A stretch of DNA of 64,000 nucleotides from Varanus komodoensis. Its lineage: Eukaryota; Chordata; Lepidosauria; Squamata; Varanidae. Below the pieces are notes generated by a model. That model saw only the letters and a program-made list of their open reading frames with translations. It was not told where the DNA came from and ran no database searches. Location of the stretch: contig NW_025335269.1 of the NCBI RefSeq assembly GCF_004798865.1, forward strand, positions 17,293,045-17,357,044. The letters run 5' to 3'. Position 1 is the first letter of the stretch. Every line of letters begins with the position of its first letter. Positions 1-10,666 of this stretch are shown here, one piece after another. The translations under genes and the position numbers were made by a program.

Positions 1-724
1 CTATTCTACACTGTGTCCCCAAAGAAGGTGGATCTTCTGGATGAAGGCATCTTCTGTATTCTCTCCCCATCTCCTGCCCTGACCATACAATTTACTGATC
101 ATTATTTCAAGTTCATTAGTTGGCTTCCGACAATTAATCCATATATACTATGAAGCAGACTCTAGCTTCTGTTGTTCTATTTCTTCATTTGTTGTGTAAC
201 AGGTATACTGGCTGTCTTTGTTTCTGATTATTTATTTATTTAAATGTATATCCCATCCTTGTGCTTCCAGGACATGATACATGCATAATTATAAACATGA
301 GATAAAACGTAAAACCACTATAGAAAGCTCAGTTAGTAGTAATGCAGAACACTGCTTCTTTACAGGAGAGAACAAGAATCTCAACCATCATTCATTTTCA
401 GAGGCCAATGTGGTGGTGTAATGGTGAAAGTTTTGGACCAAGTCTTGGGTGACCCAGATTCTAGTCTCCACTTGGCCCTGCAGCTCCCTTACTCTCAGCC
501 TAATGTACTTCACAAGGTTGTTGTGAGGTTAAAATACAGAGGAGGAGGAAGATTATCTACACCAACTTAGACTCCTTAGAAAAAAGGCAGGTTATGAATT
601 GACCAAATACCAATTTCTAAAAGTCTGGGTAAAGAGGTGCCAAGAAATGCATATAAGAAAGTCACCCCAGAGCTGATTAGTAATCACTGGTAATGGTGAT
701 CTAGTATTTTCCATTTTGTTGTAG
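1..724 (+). other. TRANK1 intron, 3' part
   Basis: This is non-coding sequence upstream of the first visible exon. It ends in a pyrimidine-rich stretch and TAG acceptor at 722-724. A tRNA-derived SINE lies at 401-605. I recognise nothing else in it. Confidence 0.7.
401..605 (+). repeat. tRNA-derived SINE (squamate Sauria type), diverged
   Basis: It starts with the head typical of this family (gccaatgtggtggtgtaatgg), has a degenerate B-box-like stretch (agattctagtctcc near 458), the conserved body with 'ctctcagcctaatgtactt', and an A-rich 3' part with 'aaaaaaggcaggttatga'. Five other copies in the window share this layout. It is quite diverged, so an older insertion within the TRANK1 intron. 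Confidence 0.75.
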
Positions 725-862
725 GTGATACTCGTAGCAAATGAAATGGCAAAGGAAAAAATTCCTGAGGAACTTAGTTTGGCTCTTGTGCTAACAATTT
801 ATGAAGCAAAAGGCTTGGAATTTGATGATGTGCTCCTTTACAACTTTTTCACCGATTCAGAG
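725..862 (+). CDS. TRANK1: TRANK1 exon with helicase motif V
   Basis: The acceptor is tttgttgtag before 725 and the donor is gtatgt at 863; the exon has 46 whole codons (phase 0 at both ends). It encodes VILVANEMAKEKIPEELS followed by ALVLTIYEAKGLEFDDVLL. The stretch T-I-Y-E-A-K-G-L-E-F-D-D-V matches SF1 helicase motif V, where the consensus has an xxAKGLEF core contacting nucleic acid and nucleotide. It marks the second RecA-like domain. The exon begins with GTG read as valine, not as a start codon. The match to mammalian TRANK1 in this segment is nearly residue for residue (from memory). Confidence 0.95.
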
Positions 863-1480
863 GTATGTAAAATAGAAGAGTCTGGTGTTTGTCGGCTTCT
901 CTCTAGGGCAGAATTGAAAGCCTCAGTGACGAAGCAGCATGGGCTTGTATTCCTTTTCTGAACACCATGGTGGGCTATAACTTCCTAGCATGACGCCCAT
1001 CCCATGCGCTTCCTAGTATTGAAGGGGTGTTGCAATAATGTCAGATCTTCAGGTTTAGAATAAGCCTAGAAGACACTCTCTGGGGGATGCTGACCCAAGG
1101 TTCTGGTTTTGGGACCTCTTGGCATCTTGAGTTCATCAAAGCTTACGGTTGAACTCATTATCATATTTGAGATTGAGATGGAACTTTTACCCCCAGTTCA
1201 GACCATGAAGAGACTGGGGAGTAGCGAGTTTGTTGCTCCCTCGCTGGCTTGAGGATTTGGGAGCTATGACTTGAGGGGAAACACTGGGAGATACAGCACT
1301 GCTTTCCATCTGAATGGTGCTGGAATGGATTGCAACCTAAATAGTCTTCAAAAATGGTGTCTTATATGTCCAAAGAACTTTGAATAGAAGGGGGACAGAA
1401 AGAACTTTGCTCCTTTCCCCCACTTTTTTGTTTAGCTAGCATAGGAAGCCAGAGAACAGCTGAGACTGTTCAATAATAGT
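863..1480 (+). other. TRANK1 intron segment without recognised features
   Basis: I see no exon, RNA gene or clear repeat here. In-frame reading continues past the donor for about 30 codons and then stops, as expected of intron sequence. Confidence 0.5.
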
Positions 1481-1509
1481 ATTCCACAGTTTTAAAATAG
1501 CATTCCACA

Positions 1510-2275
1510 GTCTGCAGCTTAGGAGTGCTCCTTGACCCAGAGCTGCCCCTGGAGGCCCAGGTGATGGCAGTGGTGAGGAGCACTTTCAGCTTTAGCTGAT
1601 CCATCAACTGCATCCTTACCTGGACGAGCACTGCCTAGCAACGTTGACACATGCTCTGGTAGATTCCCAGTTGGATTATTGCAACGTGCTGTACATGGGC
1701 TGCCCTTAAAAATGGTCCAGATGCTTCAGTTGGTACAAAATAGAGCTTCCAGATTGCTGACTGAGGCCGGTCATTATTCTCATGTAACACCGGTCCTCTA
1801 ACAGCTACACTGGCTTCCGATTGAAGTCTGGGCCCAATTTAAGGTGCTGGTGCTAACCTATAAAGCCCTAAACGGCTTGGGACCAGGATACTTGAAGGAA
1901 TGTCTCCTTCCTTATATACCCTCATGCCCCTTAAGATCGGCAGGAGAGGCCCTGCTCCAGGAACTCTCCCTAAAGGAGGTAAAGAGGGTGTCTACCCAGA
2001 GGAGGGCCTTCTCTGCGTTGGCGCCCAGATTGTGGAATGTGCTCCTCAGCAGTTGCATTTTGGTTTTGTTTTGTTGGGGTTATGAATGTTATTTATTTAT
2101 TGTTTTGTTATTTGTCTTAATTATTATAATTATTACTGTCTTACTGCAATTATTATTATTGCAATTATTATTGTTTTAATTATTGTAAGCCATCCTGAGA
2201 CATTTTTTCATACAGGACAGGGTAAAAATGTTTTAAATAAATTAAAAATAAATAAAATAAAAAGTGAAAAGTAAA
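1510..2275 (+). mobile_element. L2-like LINE, 5'-truncated 3' end
   Basis: Translated in pieces it gives the post-RT C-terminus of L2-clade LINEs: a segment like 'SQLDYCNVLYMG', then 'LQLVQNRASRLLTEAG', then 'LHWLPIEVWAQFKVLVLTYKALNGLGPGYL', ending 'RRAFSALAPRLWNVL' near 2040. A T-rich 3' UTR follows, then the LINE tail 'gtaagccatcctgagacat' and an A/T-rich run near 2235-2270. The open stretch 1844-2179 is part of this element and not a host gene. There are a few stops and shifts, so it is an old copy, sitting in a TRANK1 intron in sense orientation. Confidence 0.85.
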
Positions 2276-2411
2276 ATACTTTTCCAATTATTTATTTTGT
2301 TTTCTAATGTTAGTCCATCCCACTTTATTGCTTTCAAAAACCTGGTTCGAGCTGCTCACATGAAGTAGTCCCCTTGCTGTATCACTTTCTGTATGTTTTC
2401 TTATATTTCAG

Positions 2412-2555
2412 GCCTACAAAGAATGGAAAATAATTTCTTCATTTGTGCCTCCCTCTCATTTACCTGAAGAAAATGAACTGATCATTGAGACACCCTTTGA
2501 GAAAGATGTGGATCCTCCAGGAAAGCATTCTACTCTAAACCCAGAAATGTACAAG
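2412..2555 (+). CDS. TRANK1: TRANK1 exon after helicase motif V
   Basis: The acceptor is atatttcag before 2412 and the donor gtgggt at 2556; the exon has 48 codons in phase 0. It begins AYKEWKIISSFVPP, which continues the FFTDSE end of the previous exon exactly as in mammalian TRANK1, and ends HSTLNPEMYK. The middle (LPEENELIIETPFEKDVDPPG) is acidic and proline-containing, likely a surface loop between helicase motifs V and VI; this is the part least like the human protein as I remember it. Confidence 0.93.
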
Positions 2556-4334
2556 GTGGGTACCAGATAAAAGAGCAAACATCGTGATCATGCCCCTGGG
2601 TAAGCCCCCCCCCCTTTTCCCCATGCTGCTTTTATATCCAAATCAGTTTGTGGATTAGAGTTCAAGGTTCTGTTTTTAAACTGGATAGTTCAGTTCAAGT
2701 CAAAAGTGTATTGTGTTAGTCAAAGATCATGACAAATACATCAAATGAATGTGCATAAACAACAAAATAAGAATTTTGGCAATATGTGTATAAATAAATG
2801 AAAATATACTTTGAACAGACATTCATCTTTATTTTAACTCTGAATCTCCAGTGCAGTTTATAACAACTTTGTCTAATTCTCTCTGCCTGATATTGTTTAC
2901 TACCAAAGCAAACAAAGCAACTTTATGTGTCTCTTAACTGTTACTATCACTTAAAAGAAAAATGACTGCTTATGTCAAGGCATTCCTGTATCCATATGAT
3001 AGCAAGGATTTCAAAAATCATTCTTGGGGTTCAGTATGTAGAGGACAAATTAGCACATAATGAATGATGTCATCATAGAATAGAAACCACAAGTACCTAA
3101 TCTGTGTTCAAGAGACACCTTGTTAATATTCATCCAAAACTGTGGTTGACATAATTTGAAATTGCAACTCAGTAAAGGTGTTTCTTAAAGAGGAAATCTG
3201 GGTAGGTATCTAGCTCTGTAATGTTTTGTTTTCAAAGGAGGAAACCACTGAGAGAATTTAGAGTGTTTAATAAATTGCAGGTCTTTTCTAGAATCTATCC
3301 AAAATAACCAGTCCCTTAATTGTCTCTTATCCAGAGTAAAGATGCTATTCAGATCAGAAATGTGATAGCTACATGCCAAATTATGAAGCCTTGACTTCTG
3401 GGTATGGTTTCCATTAATTTCCAAATGGCAAAAAGCTGGGAAATGTTCATTAGGGAGAAAAGCAATTGGTTCAAGGTGCCCCAACTGAGTATGTTCTGTT
3501 TCTTGTCTTGATTGATGGCCATCCTGATTCTGTGTGCAAGAAGGCTGCAGGGGTTGTAGAAGGAAGATGATAATGTTTGCAGAAGAAATCATCTTTATTA
3601 TTTCCAAAATATTTATGGTAGTCCACCAAATTTCAGCCCCATAAGCTAGATAGTTGCAAAATGAGGAAAGGGTCTGAGGAAAGGGTCTGAGTAAGCATGA
3701 ATAGTGAAAATTGAGGCTAGATAACTCTTGGTAGAACTGAGCTGTGAATGGAGGATGAGTCACTTGGAGAAGAATCCCTTGGAGAATGTAGAAGGCAGCT
3801 ATGAATCATACTATTCAAGAAGGCTTTTTTAAGGCAGTGCATTATAATTTTGTCTTTCCTCCATGTTCTTAAAATGAGTGCAAGGAACTGACCCTTAATT
3901 TAAAAAGCGAGCCATAAATGCCTATGCTAAGTTTTAGTGCTCCAGAAAGTTCTGTCTTTTCCTTGTGTCACCCGTCTTTCTTGCCCTGCTTGAAAATGGC
4001 CTTAGGGATCGTGTTAGTTTTTTTACTCCAAATGGAGTATGATAACCTGAATGTGTCCACCAAATATTGTTCTGTTTCCTCAGCCTTCATGGAAAATAAT
4101 TGTATAAACAAGTAGAGAATCCCAGTGGTTTAACAACCTTAAGCCAAAGGTTACACGTCAGCTAGCCAACAAATGGTATATGAAGTGAAATTTTAATAGG
4201 AGTGTTTTGATCTGTGTGACCGCAAGAAACAGAAAGCAAACTGTGTTTTATGAAACGCGAATCCAAATGTGTTAGCTGAACCATTTTTCTTATGATTGTC
4301 TACTGTACATAACACATCCTTATTGTATCTGTAG
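2556..4334 (+). other. TRANK1 intron
   Basis: It has a C-run at 2606-2614 just after the donor, A/T-rich sequence, and a candidate decayed LINE fragment on the minus strand at 3180-3790. I recognise nothing else. The acceptor is tgtatctgtag before 4335. Confidence 0.6.
3180..3790 (-). mobile_element. Possible decayed LINE ORF fragment
   Basis: A 192-codon open stretch runs on the minus strand (3763 to 3185). It contains 'YLAYGAEIWW', similar to the 'LYGAEIWG' motif seen after the RT domain in several non-LTR retrotransposons, followed by a line of residues like 'LEPIAFLPNEHFPAFCHLEI' and a late 'DWLFWIDSRKDLQFIKHSKF', which resembles LINE C-termini. It has no splice context and no support as a host gene. 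The clade is uncertain. Confidence 0.35.
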
Positions 4335-4491
4335 ATGCTTAATGGAGAGCTAAAGCAACTGTATACCGCTATTACAAGAGCCAGAGTCAATCTGTGGATC
4401 TTTGATGAAAACTGGGACAGGCGCGCACCTGCGTTTCAGTATTTCATGAACCAGGAATACGTTCAGGTTGTCAAAACAGATGAAAATAAAG
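4335..4491 (+). CDS. TRANK1: TRANK1 exon with helicase motif VI
   Basis: The acceptor is gtag before 4335 and the donor gtaagg at 4492; 52 codons plus one base. It encodes MLNGELKQLYTAITRARVNL then WIFDENWDRRAPAF. The stretch L-Y-T-A-I-T-R-A-R is SF1 helicase motif VI (consensus V-A-x-T-R-A-x), whose arginine is the arginine finger for ATP hydrolysis in this superfamily; it is intact here. The rest (FQYFMNQEYVQVVKTDENK) leads into the TPR-like part and closely follows the mammalian sequence. Confidence 0.95.
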
Positions 4492-4899
4492 GTAAGGCCT
4501 ACATATAATCCTGTCACAAACTGGAATATTAGATATAAAATTAATAGTGCTTTGCACTGTAACGACCAAAGCACTGATATTTGGTCCTTGCCTGGGAATA
4601 GTTTTGTGTCCTCCAGAATTCATTTGAAGACCAGGATCTGACGAGATTGAGACCAGTCAGTGCATTGGATTTTGTATTTACAAGAAGAGATTCAACAGAT
4701 TCATACATTAGCTTGTAGCATAATATCCATATAAATATCTCCATAAAAAGAGATGATCAAAAACAAATATTGACATCTTCATTATTATTTCATCTGACAC
4801 TGAAAAAAATTGTAAGGGAAATAAATAGATAACCCTTAGTATTACATGGTAGCTTCATGTGGAGATGTATTCACAAGAATTTTAGATAGCATTAGCAAT

Positions 4900-5128
4900 A
4901 TGTGTATTTTGGTATAGTAGTTAAAAGCACAGGACTGGGACACAGGTGTTCTGGGTTCCAGTCCACACTCAGTCATGGAGCCAACTGGGTGACACTGGGC
5001 CAGTCACAAACTCTCAGCCCAACCTACCTCACAGGGTTGCTGTGGGAAGAAGCAGGAGGAGGAATATTCTGTAAGTTTCTTTGAGTTCTTTGAAAAAGAA
5101 AAAAGGCAGGAAGTACATATAAAGTTCA
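4900..5128 (+). repeat. tRNA-derived SINE (squamate Sauria type)
   Basis: The head is 'ggtatagtagttaaaagc' (box A-like), the B box 'gggttccagtcc' near 4954, then the body 'gagccaactgggtgacactg' and 'ctctcagcccaacctacctc', and a 3' tail 'aaaaaaggcaggaagtacatataaa'. The order is the same as in the copies at 25067 and 28195. It lies in a TRANK1 intron about 90 bases before the next exon. Confidence 0.88.
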
Positions 5129-5216
5129 GCTATCGTGTATCAGAAATGAAGCCATTGGTTTGTTAGATACCTTTTAAGAAATGAACAAGTTCTTGCATGC
5201 TTACTTCTTTTTCTAG

Positions 5217-5305
5217 ACTTGGATGATAGCATGTTTGTTAAAACATCAACTCCTGAAGAGTGGGTTGCACAAGGAGACTATTATGCTAAACACCAGTGTT
5301 GGAAG
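5217..5305 (+). CDS. TRANK1: TRANK1 exon, helicase to TPR junction
   Basis: The acceptor is ctttttctag before 5217 and the donor gtaaac at 5306; two bases complete an Asp codon, then 29 codons follow. It encodes (D)LDDSMFVKTSTPEEWVAQG then DYYAKHQCWK. 'WVAQGDYYAKHQCWKVAAKCY' with the next exon forms the first TPR-like helix pair after the helicase domain. It is almost identical to the mammalian segment as remembered. Confidence 0.94.
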
Positions 5306-6482
5306 GTAAACTCACAGACTTGCCTAAAAGATTTTTGAAGGCGGTGTGTGTGTGCGCGCACCCGCCTGTGTGAAGAAACACTGCAGGCAATACCCAGTGC
5401 TTCAACTCTGATTTTCCACTACCACAGGCCATATCTAGTGCAATGCTCAATAGTTTTTGTTAGTGCATCAGATTTTCTGGGGGAAATTGGTGTTGGCATT
5501 ATGCTAGAGGGAGTTTACACTTGTGTAGCTCATTTCCATTACCAGAGTTGCAGCATTGGATACTCCTCGTCAGCTTTGCAAGAACAAAAGTCTGGATCTC
5601 TTGCAAGCTGGAAGTTTGGAGCATGAAGCATTTCATTTTCATACAGAAGTCTCTAGGCAGACTTTTTATTTTACTGAACTAAGCAGGGAACAATGATCTT
5701 GGACCCCTTTGGAAGCATAGTTGTTGCTTTTTCATACTGCTTTGGGAACTGAAAATTTTAGAGATGTTCAAAAAACCCAAATAATGCAAGAATATCTTCC
5801 TTCCAGGAGATCTGATAACAACCACTGGCCTAAATAGCTTGAAAGGATGTTATACAAATTCATGGAGGAAGATTATACTACATGGTGCCCACGTAGTCAC
5901 TATCTGGTTGGGCATTGCATGTAGGAGTATGTTCCTTTCAGCCCAAGGACCAAATTTCTGAAATGAGAATCTCCCGGAGGCTACACTGCAGGCCTGGGTG
6001 GGGCTAACTAAAAGGGGCAGAACCAAGATGCCCGAAATACTGGTCTGCTTTAGCTAAAAACTTTTACTGCAATTAACTAAGCATTAGGGGAAGCATTAAA
6101 ATGTTTTAGAATGTATGTTGGCAGAAATGGCATGAGAGCTGAGAACTATCAGAGAATTGGAGCTTAAGGAAAAGGATGCCTGACCAAAAGGGACTTGGTC
6201 TTCAGGCCTGCATCTCCGCACCTGTTGGGAATGAAAGGGGCAGTTATTCTTGGCATGTGTTCCAAGAACAGGCAGATTTGGACTCATCAGGTGAGGAGGG
6301 GCCCTGGGAACCAGAATCCTCAGACTTTGACATGGAAGAAGCAGCCACTGATATTTGCAGCTAAAGGTGCAGAAGCAGAGGTGGCCATTTCTTTTTAAAG
6401 TTAGCAAGCTTGCCTGTTCTGTAGTCCAGCATTTAATTTAATACTTTCACGCTACATGCAAACATGATGATCCTTATTTCAG
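5306..6482 (+). other. TRANK1 intron without recognised repeats
   Basis: A short GT/GC run occurs at 5344-5360. I see no clear element, RNA gene or extra exon; open stretches at 5348 and 6096-6407 lack any recognisable similarity. The acceptor is cttatttcag before 6483. Confidence 0.5.
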
Positions 6483-6586
6483 GTGGCTGCAAAATGTTAT
6501 CAAAAAGGAGGAGCGACTGAAAAGGAAAAACTGGCCTTGGCAAATGATGCTGTGCTTAAAGTTAAATCCAAGAAAATCAGCCCCAA
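6483..6586 (+). CDS. TRANK1: TRANK1 exon, TPR-like helices
   Basis: The donor is gtaagt at 6587; 34 codons plus two bases. It encodes VAAKCYQKGGATEKEKLALA then NDAVLKVKSKKISP and joins to the next exon through a Lys codon (AA|A), giving 'SPKEKQMEYL'. The pattern A-A-x-C-Y-x-K-G-G is a TPR-like helix with small residues at the turn. Mammals have 'VAAKCYQKGGAFEKEKLALA' here, as remembered. Confidence 0.93.
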
Positions 6587-7605
6587 GTAAGTGCATTTTT
6601 TACCCTGTAAAATATCTTTGGGAGGTTTTATATAAAGCAAGTTTGGATCTCCTTTTCCAGATGTTGCTGGCTTCTGTCATTCCAAGGGATCGTGCTGTTG
6701 GTTCTCTGCAGCAATACAGGGAGGCACAGAACCTCCCTCCTCCTGGAGAACATGCTGCAGGACTATATTATCAGCTTGATACAGCTGAAAAAGGGAGGGA
6801 GGATTGGGGCTGAACTGCAATCTGAGCCCTAGGTTTTAGCTGATCTTTAGTGATCTTTCCTCACTTGGTGCCCTCCAGGTTTTTGGGACTACAAGGCCTG
6901 GAATTCCAGGCCATTGCCCATGCTACCTGGGGCAAATGAGAGCTGAAGTGCAAATGATCTGAAGGACACCAGGCTGGGGAGGGCAGCCCTACTTGTTCTT
7001 ACTAAACCATGTCCTTTAAAATTTGGTAAATGGAAGTCACAGAAGGGTTCATTCTGTTTCTCTTCCCTGCCTAGTTGGAACCCCCCTGAAGGTTACCACA
7101 GAATATCAAACAACTTATCTCATTATCCATGATGGCTCTGTTCCAGTTAAGTTAGTTGTGATTAAGGCTGTGATTCTGTGCACTCTTAGCAGGGACTAAG
7201 CCCTACTGAACTCAGTGGAATTTCCTTTTAAGTAAACACTCACTGATTCCTACAGCGAGTCCATTCTGAAGCCAGGGATAAATTTACCATGTCCTTTTGC
7301 TTTCAGTAGGATTGTCATGATGAATAGTAGTTCAATTATGGCCAATTGCTTGCAGCTTGATTCAAGCAGAGGATTTATGCAGTTTTTGAAGCAATTAAGA
7401 TAGCAGTTCTATGTATACCTAGCTTGTATAGGATTGCATAGTGAATCTGTATTTATTATACTTCTTTGTCTGTATGAGGAATTATTAGCATTCTTCTCTT
7501 CTTTAACATTTTAAGATGGATAATACAGTAAAGTACCATTGACAATTGATTCCTATTTTTAAAAATATATAATGTTGGTATATTACCAATGCTTTTTCTT
7601 GATAG
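6587..7605 (+). other. TRANK1 intron
   Basis: It contains a palindromic MITE copy at 6868-6990; the remaining sequence shows nothing I can name. The acceptor is tttttcttgatag before 7606, a pyrimidine-rich but GA-interrupted tract. Confidence 0.55.
6868..6990. mobile_element. Palindromic MITE copy (ccctccag family)
   Basis: 'ggtgccctccaggtttttgggactacaa' on the left is mirrored by a degenerate 'tgatctgaaggacaccaggctggggaggg' on the right. The same palindromic consensus (a g/c-rich end, 'ccctccagatgtttggactaca', then its complement) recurs at 17044, 31685, 35591, 53583, 58559, 58744 and 59972. Confidence 0.6.
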
Positions 7606-7738
7606 AGAGAAACAAATGGAATACCTGAACCTGGCGAAAACCTACCTGGAATGTGGAGAACCAAATTTGGCACTTAAATGCCTGATTCATGCCAAAGAGT
7701 ACAAGCTTTGTGCACAGCTTTGTGAAAAAGTAGGAAAG
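7606..7738 (+). CDS. TRANK1: TRANK1 exon, TPR-like repeat
   Basis: The donor is gtaaat at 7739; one base plus 44 codons. It encodes EKQMEYLNLAKTYLECGEPN then LALKCLIHAKEYKLCAQLCE and KVGK. 'YLNLAKTYLECGEPNLALKCLIHAKEY' has TPR spacing: helix A, a turn at G-E-P, helix B with A-L-K-C-L. It is the best formed TPR-like unit in the window and almost unchanged from mammals. Confidence 0.95.
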
Positions 7739-8115
7739 GTAAATATGGTTTTTCCTCCTGTTTCTCTTCTAAAGAGAAGGGATCCTTACTGCCCAAACAT
7801 GCTAGTACTTGATCAGAAAGCAAGAAGTCTGATGTTTCTCTCTGTTGGATGACAGCGTAATCAAGCCATGTGATCTGTCCAAACAGTTGATAGGAGTGAC
7901 TCTAGGAGACTGTTCAGGTCAATGTACTTTGCCCAGCAGCTTTGTTTCATGTAATCTGCTTTTTATATTTTTCAGCAGGAGAGCCTGGCAGCTCAGCATG
8001 TACCAGTAGGGAATATTTGTGTGTTGTAGAGAGAGGGGCATGAAGTGGTGATATTTCTTAACAGACAGCCATGAGGAAGCAGACAGGGTGACTGGAAGCA
8101 GACAGCATGATAGCC

Positions 8116-8355
8116 CACACTCAACAGTGGAGCATGAGTTGCAAGTGGGTTGTTGTTCTCTGTGAGTTTGTTGTTAAAATGTGGGTTATTGCCTTGTCTA
8201 ATCCCAGCCAAGACAACTAACCATGATGAACACCACCACAGCGAACCATGGGTTCTCGAGGGTTTGTTTGCACTTCCCAAACTGGGTCCACACAACACGA
8301 TAACCCACGTTTCAACAACAGCCCGCAATGAACCCATCATCAACTCTTGAGTGTG
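8116..8355. mobile_element. Non-autonomous DNA transposon with about 45-bp TIRs
   Basis: The left end CACACTCAACAGTGGAGCAT and the inverted right end CACACTCAAGAGTTGATGAT match at most positions, and the similarity runs on through GGGTTGTTGTT against GGGCTGTTGTT. Both arms then carry a 'gtgggttat' block. I could not find a clear target duplication, so the superfamily is uncertain; hAT or a similar group is plausible. Confidence 0.6.
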
Positions 8356-8984
8356 AATGATCCTGTTTTCTGAATGTAGTCAGAATAAGCTGTATATGCT
8401 GGTGCAGGTAGCTCCTAGTTGTGCCCCTGAGCTTAGGCCAATACTTCGGCCAGCTGTGGTGATCCATATTGACAAACTAGTTGGAGTGGTTTTCATCTCC
8501 ACGAGGAACAGATCTTTTATAAAGGCAATGGGTCTTAATTGCCCATGCAAAAACAGGCACCCAGCCTATCCCCCTTCCCCAGCCACTGTGAACATTTGCT
8601 CAGAGAGAACAGGAAGATCCAGAGGGGGCATCTCTGCTCATCAAAAATACCAGCATTGCTTCTCTGTGAACCTTGGCTCCACTACACCTCCAGGTCTGAG
8701 GAGTACTCGGTGTTGTAACCCAATCCTTGTGCTACAGCGTATGCACAGGCTCCTTTCTGCCATAAGATATGGGGATATTTTAGTGGGAATGGGCTGTCAC
8801 AAACAACAAATTCTAACAAATGGACTGATACATAATGGATACATTATGATTTCTTTACGTTGATTACGATGAACACAATGACTTGCCACTGAATGCAGGA
8901 ATTGACTCAACTGCCCATATCTTAACTTGAGCTAAGACTAGCTGATAATGAAAATCCTGTCTGTGATATTTACATTTGGAGTGG

Positions 8985-9290
8985 CCAGTTGGCACAGACA
9001 AGTTATTTTTCCTTTGCTGCGGAGGACAGGATGCGTTCCAGTGGAGCAAAGCTCAGGGAAGCAAGATTTAGGATGGATGCCAGGAAGTACTTCCTGACGG
9101 TTAGGACCCCGAGGGTATGGAATGGGCTTCCATGGGACGTGGTTGAAGCCCCATCGGTGAAGGTGTACAAGGATAGGCTGGACATGCACATGGTAAACAT
9201 GTCATGAGCTGGAGCCAGGGGTCAGACAAGATGGCCCAGGAGGGTCCTTCTGACTCACTCAGTTTCTATGTTTCTGTTACTTCATTTTGC
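8985..9290 (+). mobile_element. CR1 LINE 3' fragment
   Basis: 'ggatgccaggaagtacttcctgacggttagg' then 'gtatggaatgggcttccatgggacgtggttgaagccccatcggtg' and 'gtgtacaaggataggctggac' follow the typical CR1 3' region (conceptual 'YFLTVRTPRVWNGLPWDVVEAP'). It ends 'cccaggagggtccttctgac...tttctatgtttctgtt', the CR1-type 3' end. It lies just upstream of a TRANK1 exon. Confidence 0.75.
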
Positions 9291-9417
9291 AGTGGACATG
9301 AACTTAACATTAAGATTGTGAGCCAGTTTCCTAGAACTACAGAGTGTCCCATTCATTTCCTGCTGCCAGTAATTGCAGGTTTGATGTACACATTCATAAT
9401 GTATTGTTATCATGCAG

Positions 9418-9563
9418 GTGAAGGATGCTGCCCTTTTCTATAAAAGAGGACAGTGCTACATGGATGCAGCCAGGTGTTTTGAACAGATCCAGGAGTTTGT
9501 TCTGGCACTTCGAATGTATTGCCAGGATGAAAAATATGAAGAGGCAGCAATGACTGTCGAACG
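9418..9563 (+). CDS. TRANK1: TRANK1 exon, TPR-like repeat
   Basis: The donor is gtgtgt at 9564 (weaker than consensus); 48 codons plus two bases. It encodes VKDAALFYKRGQCYMDAARC then FEQIQEFVLALRMYCQDEKY and EEAAMTVE. 'AALFYKRGQCYMDAARCFEQIQEFVLALRMY' shows TPR-like alternation of aromatic and small residues. It joins the next exon through an Arg codon (CG|A). The mammalian protein has about four more residues at this junction, so the donor choice deserves a check. Confidence 0.92.
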
Positions 9564-10666
9564 GTGTGTATTTTTTCTTAAAAAGCATGTTTTATAAATA
9601 ATGGTACTCCATCCCGTCCGTACATTTCCACTTTCCAAAAAAGTATTTGCAGACTTGAAGTTTCCTTGTGCTGGAAAGTTCATGCCGCTAACATAGCATC
9701 TTGAAATATCCAGGGGGGCTAATAAGCTTCAGAAAACATTTTAAAAAGTAGTTTTTAAATCAGCTTCCCAAGTGTGTAAACATAGAATTCATTGAAATGT
9801 GCAAGTGCTGTTTTTTTAAATGCCAAGTATCTTTTGTTTTTAAATCAGCACTGCAAAATCATGCAAGCAAATTATATGTCTTGGACACATAATGTTATCC
9901 CCCATTCTTCCTGTGCAGAAGATCATAAAAGCTAACATGCATTGACTTGATTTTCAAAAAAGATTGCTCACACAATGAGTGTGGGTGTTTTTTTAAGGGG
10001 GGAATTTGTGATGCTTATTTCCACAGATTATTACTAGGAAATTTTAGGCCTAATCTTTTCAGATGTCCAAAAGTACGTTAGTGTATGTAGTCAAAATCAG
10101 TACTTGAGAATGGGGGAGGAGTTTGCAGCATTGTATTTCTATTTTCATTTATGGGATTCGACTCTCTTGGAGTTCTAATAGTAAATGGTTTAGCTCATGT
10201 GCCCACTTACATACATATTATGTATTCACAAGAGTTCCTATGGAAAGTGCTGATTGATAAATTGTTTCCTTTATTTTGAAATGAATGCAAAGGAAAATCT
10301 GACAGAGAAATTCCTTTGCTTTAATTGGAGTTAGCAGATTGAGCGTCTTGGTGGCACTCTTAGATGCAACTGAATTTCCACACATGTCACACTGATTCAT
10401 CGCTCATGCTTGGTTGCGGGTAACACATGGACAAGCAGGAGTTCGGAAAGATGATAGGACCAATCTGTTAAATATTGAAATAATTTTCACTAAAATTATG
10501 AGTATTTCATATGTAAAATTATGAAGAGACTCTCTCACTTTTTATTTACTTGTCCATGCTGGAGTTTAGCGACCTTTCCAGTATGTTTCATGTGTTACTA
10601 GGAGCTGAATCATGTATCTATTTTCATTTCCCAGTAGACATTTATGCATATATATCTTGGTTTCAG
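9564..10666 (+). other. TRANK1 intron without recognised repeats
   Basis: It is A/T-rich. I see no repeat family or exon. The acceptor 'tatatcttggtttcag' lies before 10667. Read-through past the upstream donor gives only ten codons before a stop. Confidence 0.5.

Larger units (their letters stand above)
7739..9417 (+). other. TRANK1 intron
   Basis: It contains a TIR-bearing MITE at 8116-8355 and a CR1 3' fragment at 8985-9290. The stretch 8356-8984 has an open frame of 168 codons (8357-8863) with no recognisable motif and composition like chance. The acceptor is catgcag before 9418. Confidence 0.6.

Noticed and set aside
1844-2179. 111-codon + frame as an extra TRANK1 exon
   Set aside because: It encodes an L2-like LINE C-terminus and is not flanked by splice sites in phase with TRANK1.
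3185-3763. 192-codon minus-strand frame as a nested gene
   Set aside because: Its residues resemble a LINE C-terminus, it has no start or splice context, and it lies in an intron.
8357-8863. 168-codon + frame in a TRANK1 intron
   Set aside because: No recognisable domain, no splice sites in frame with TRANK1, and it follows a MITE directly.
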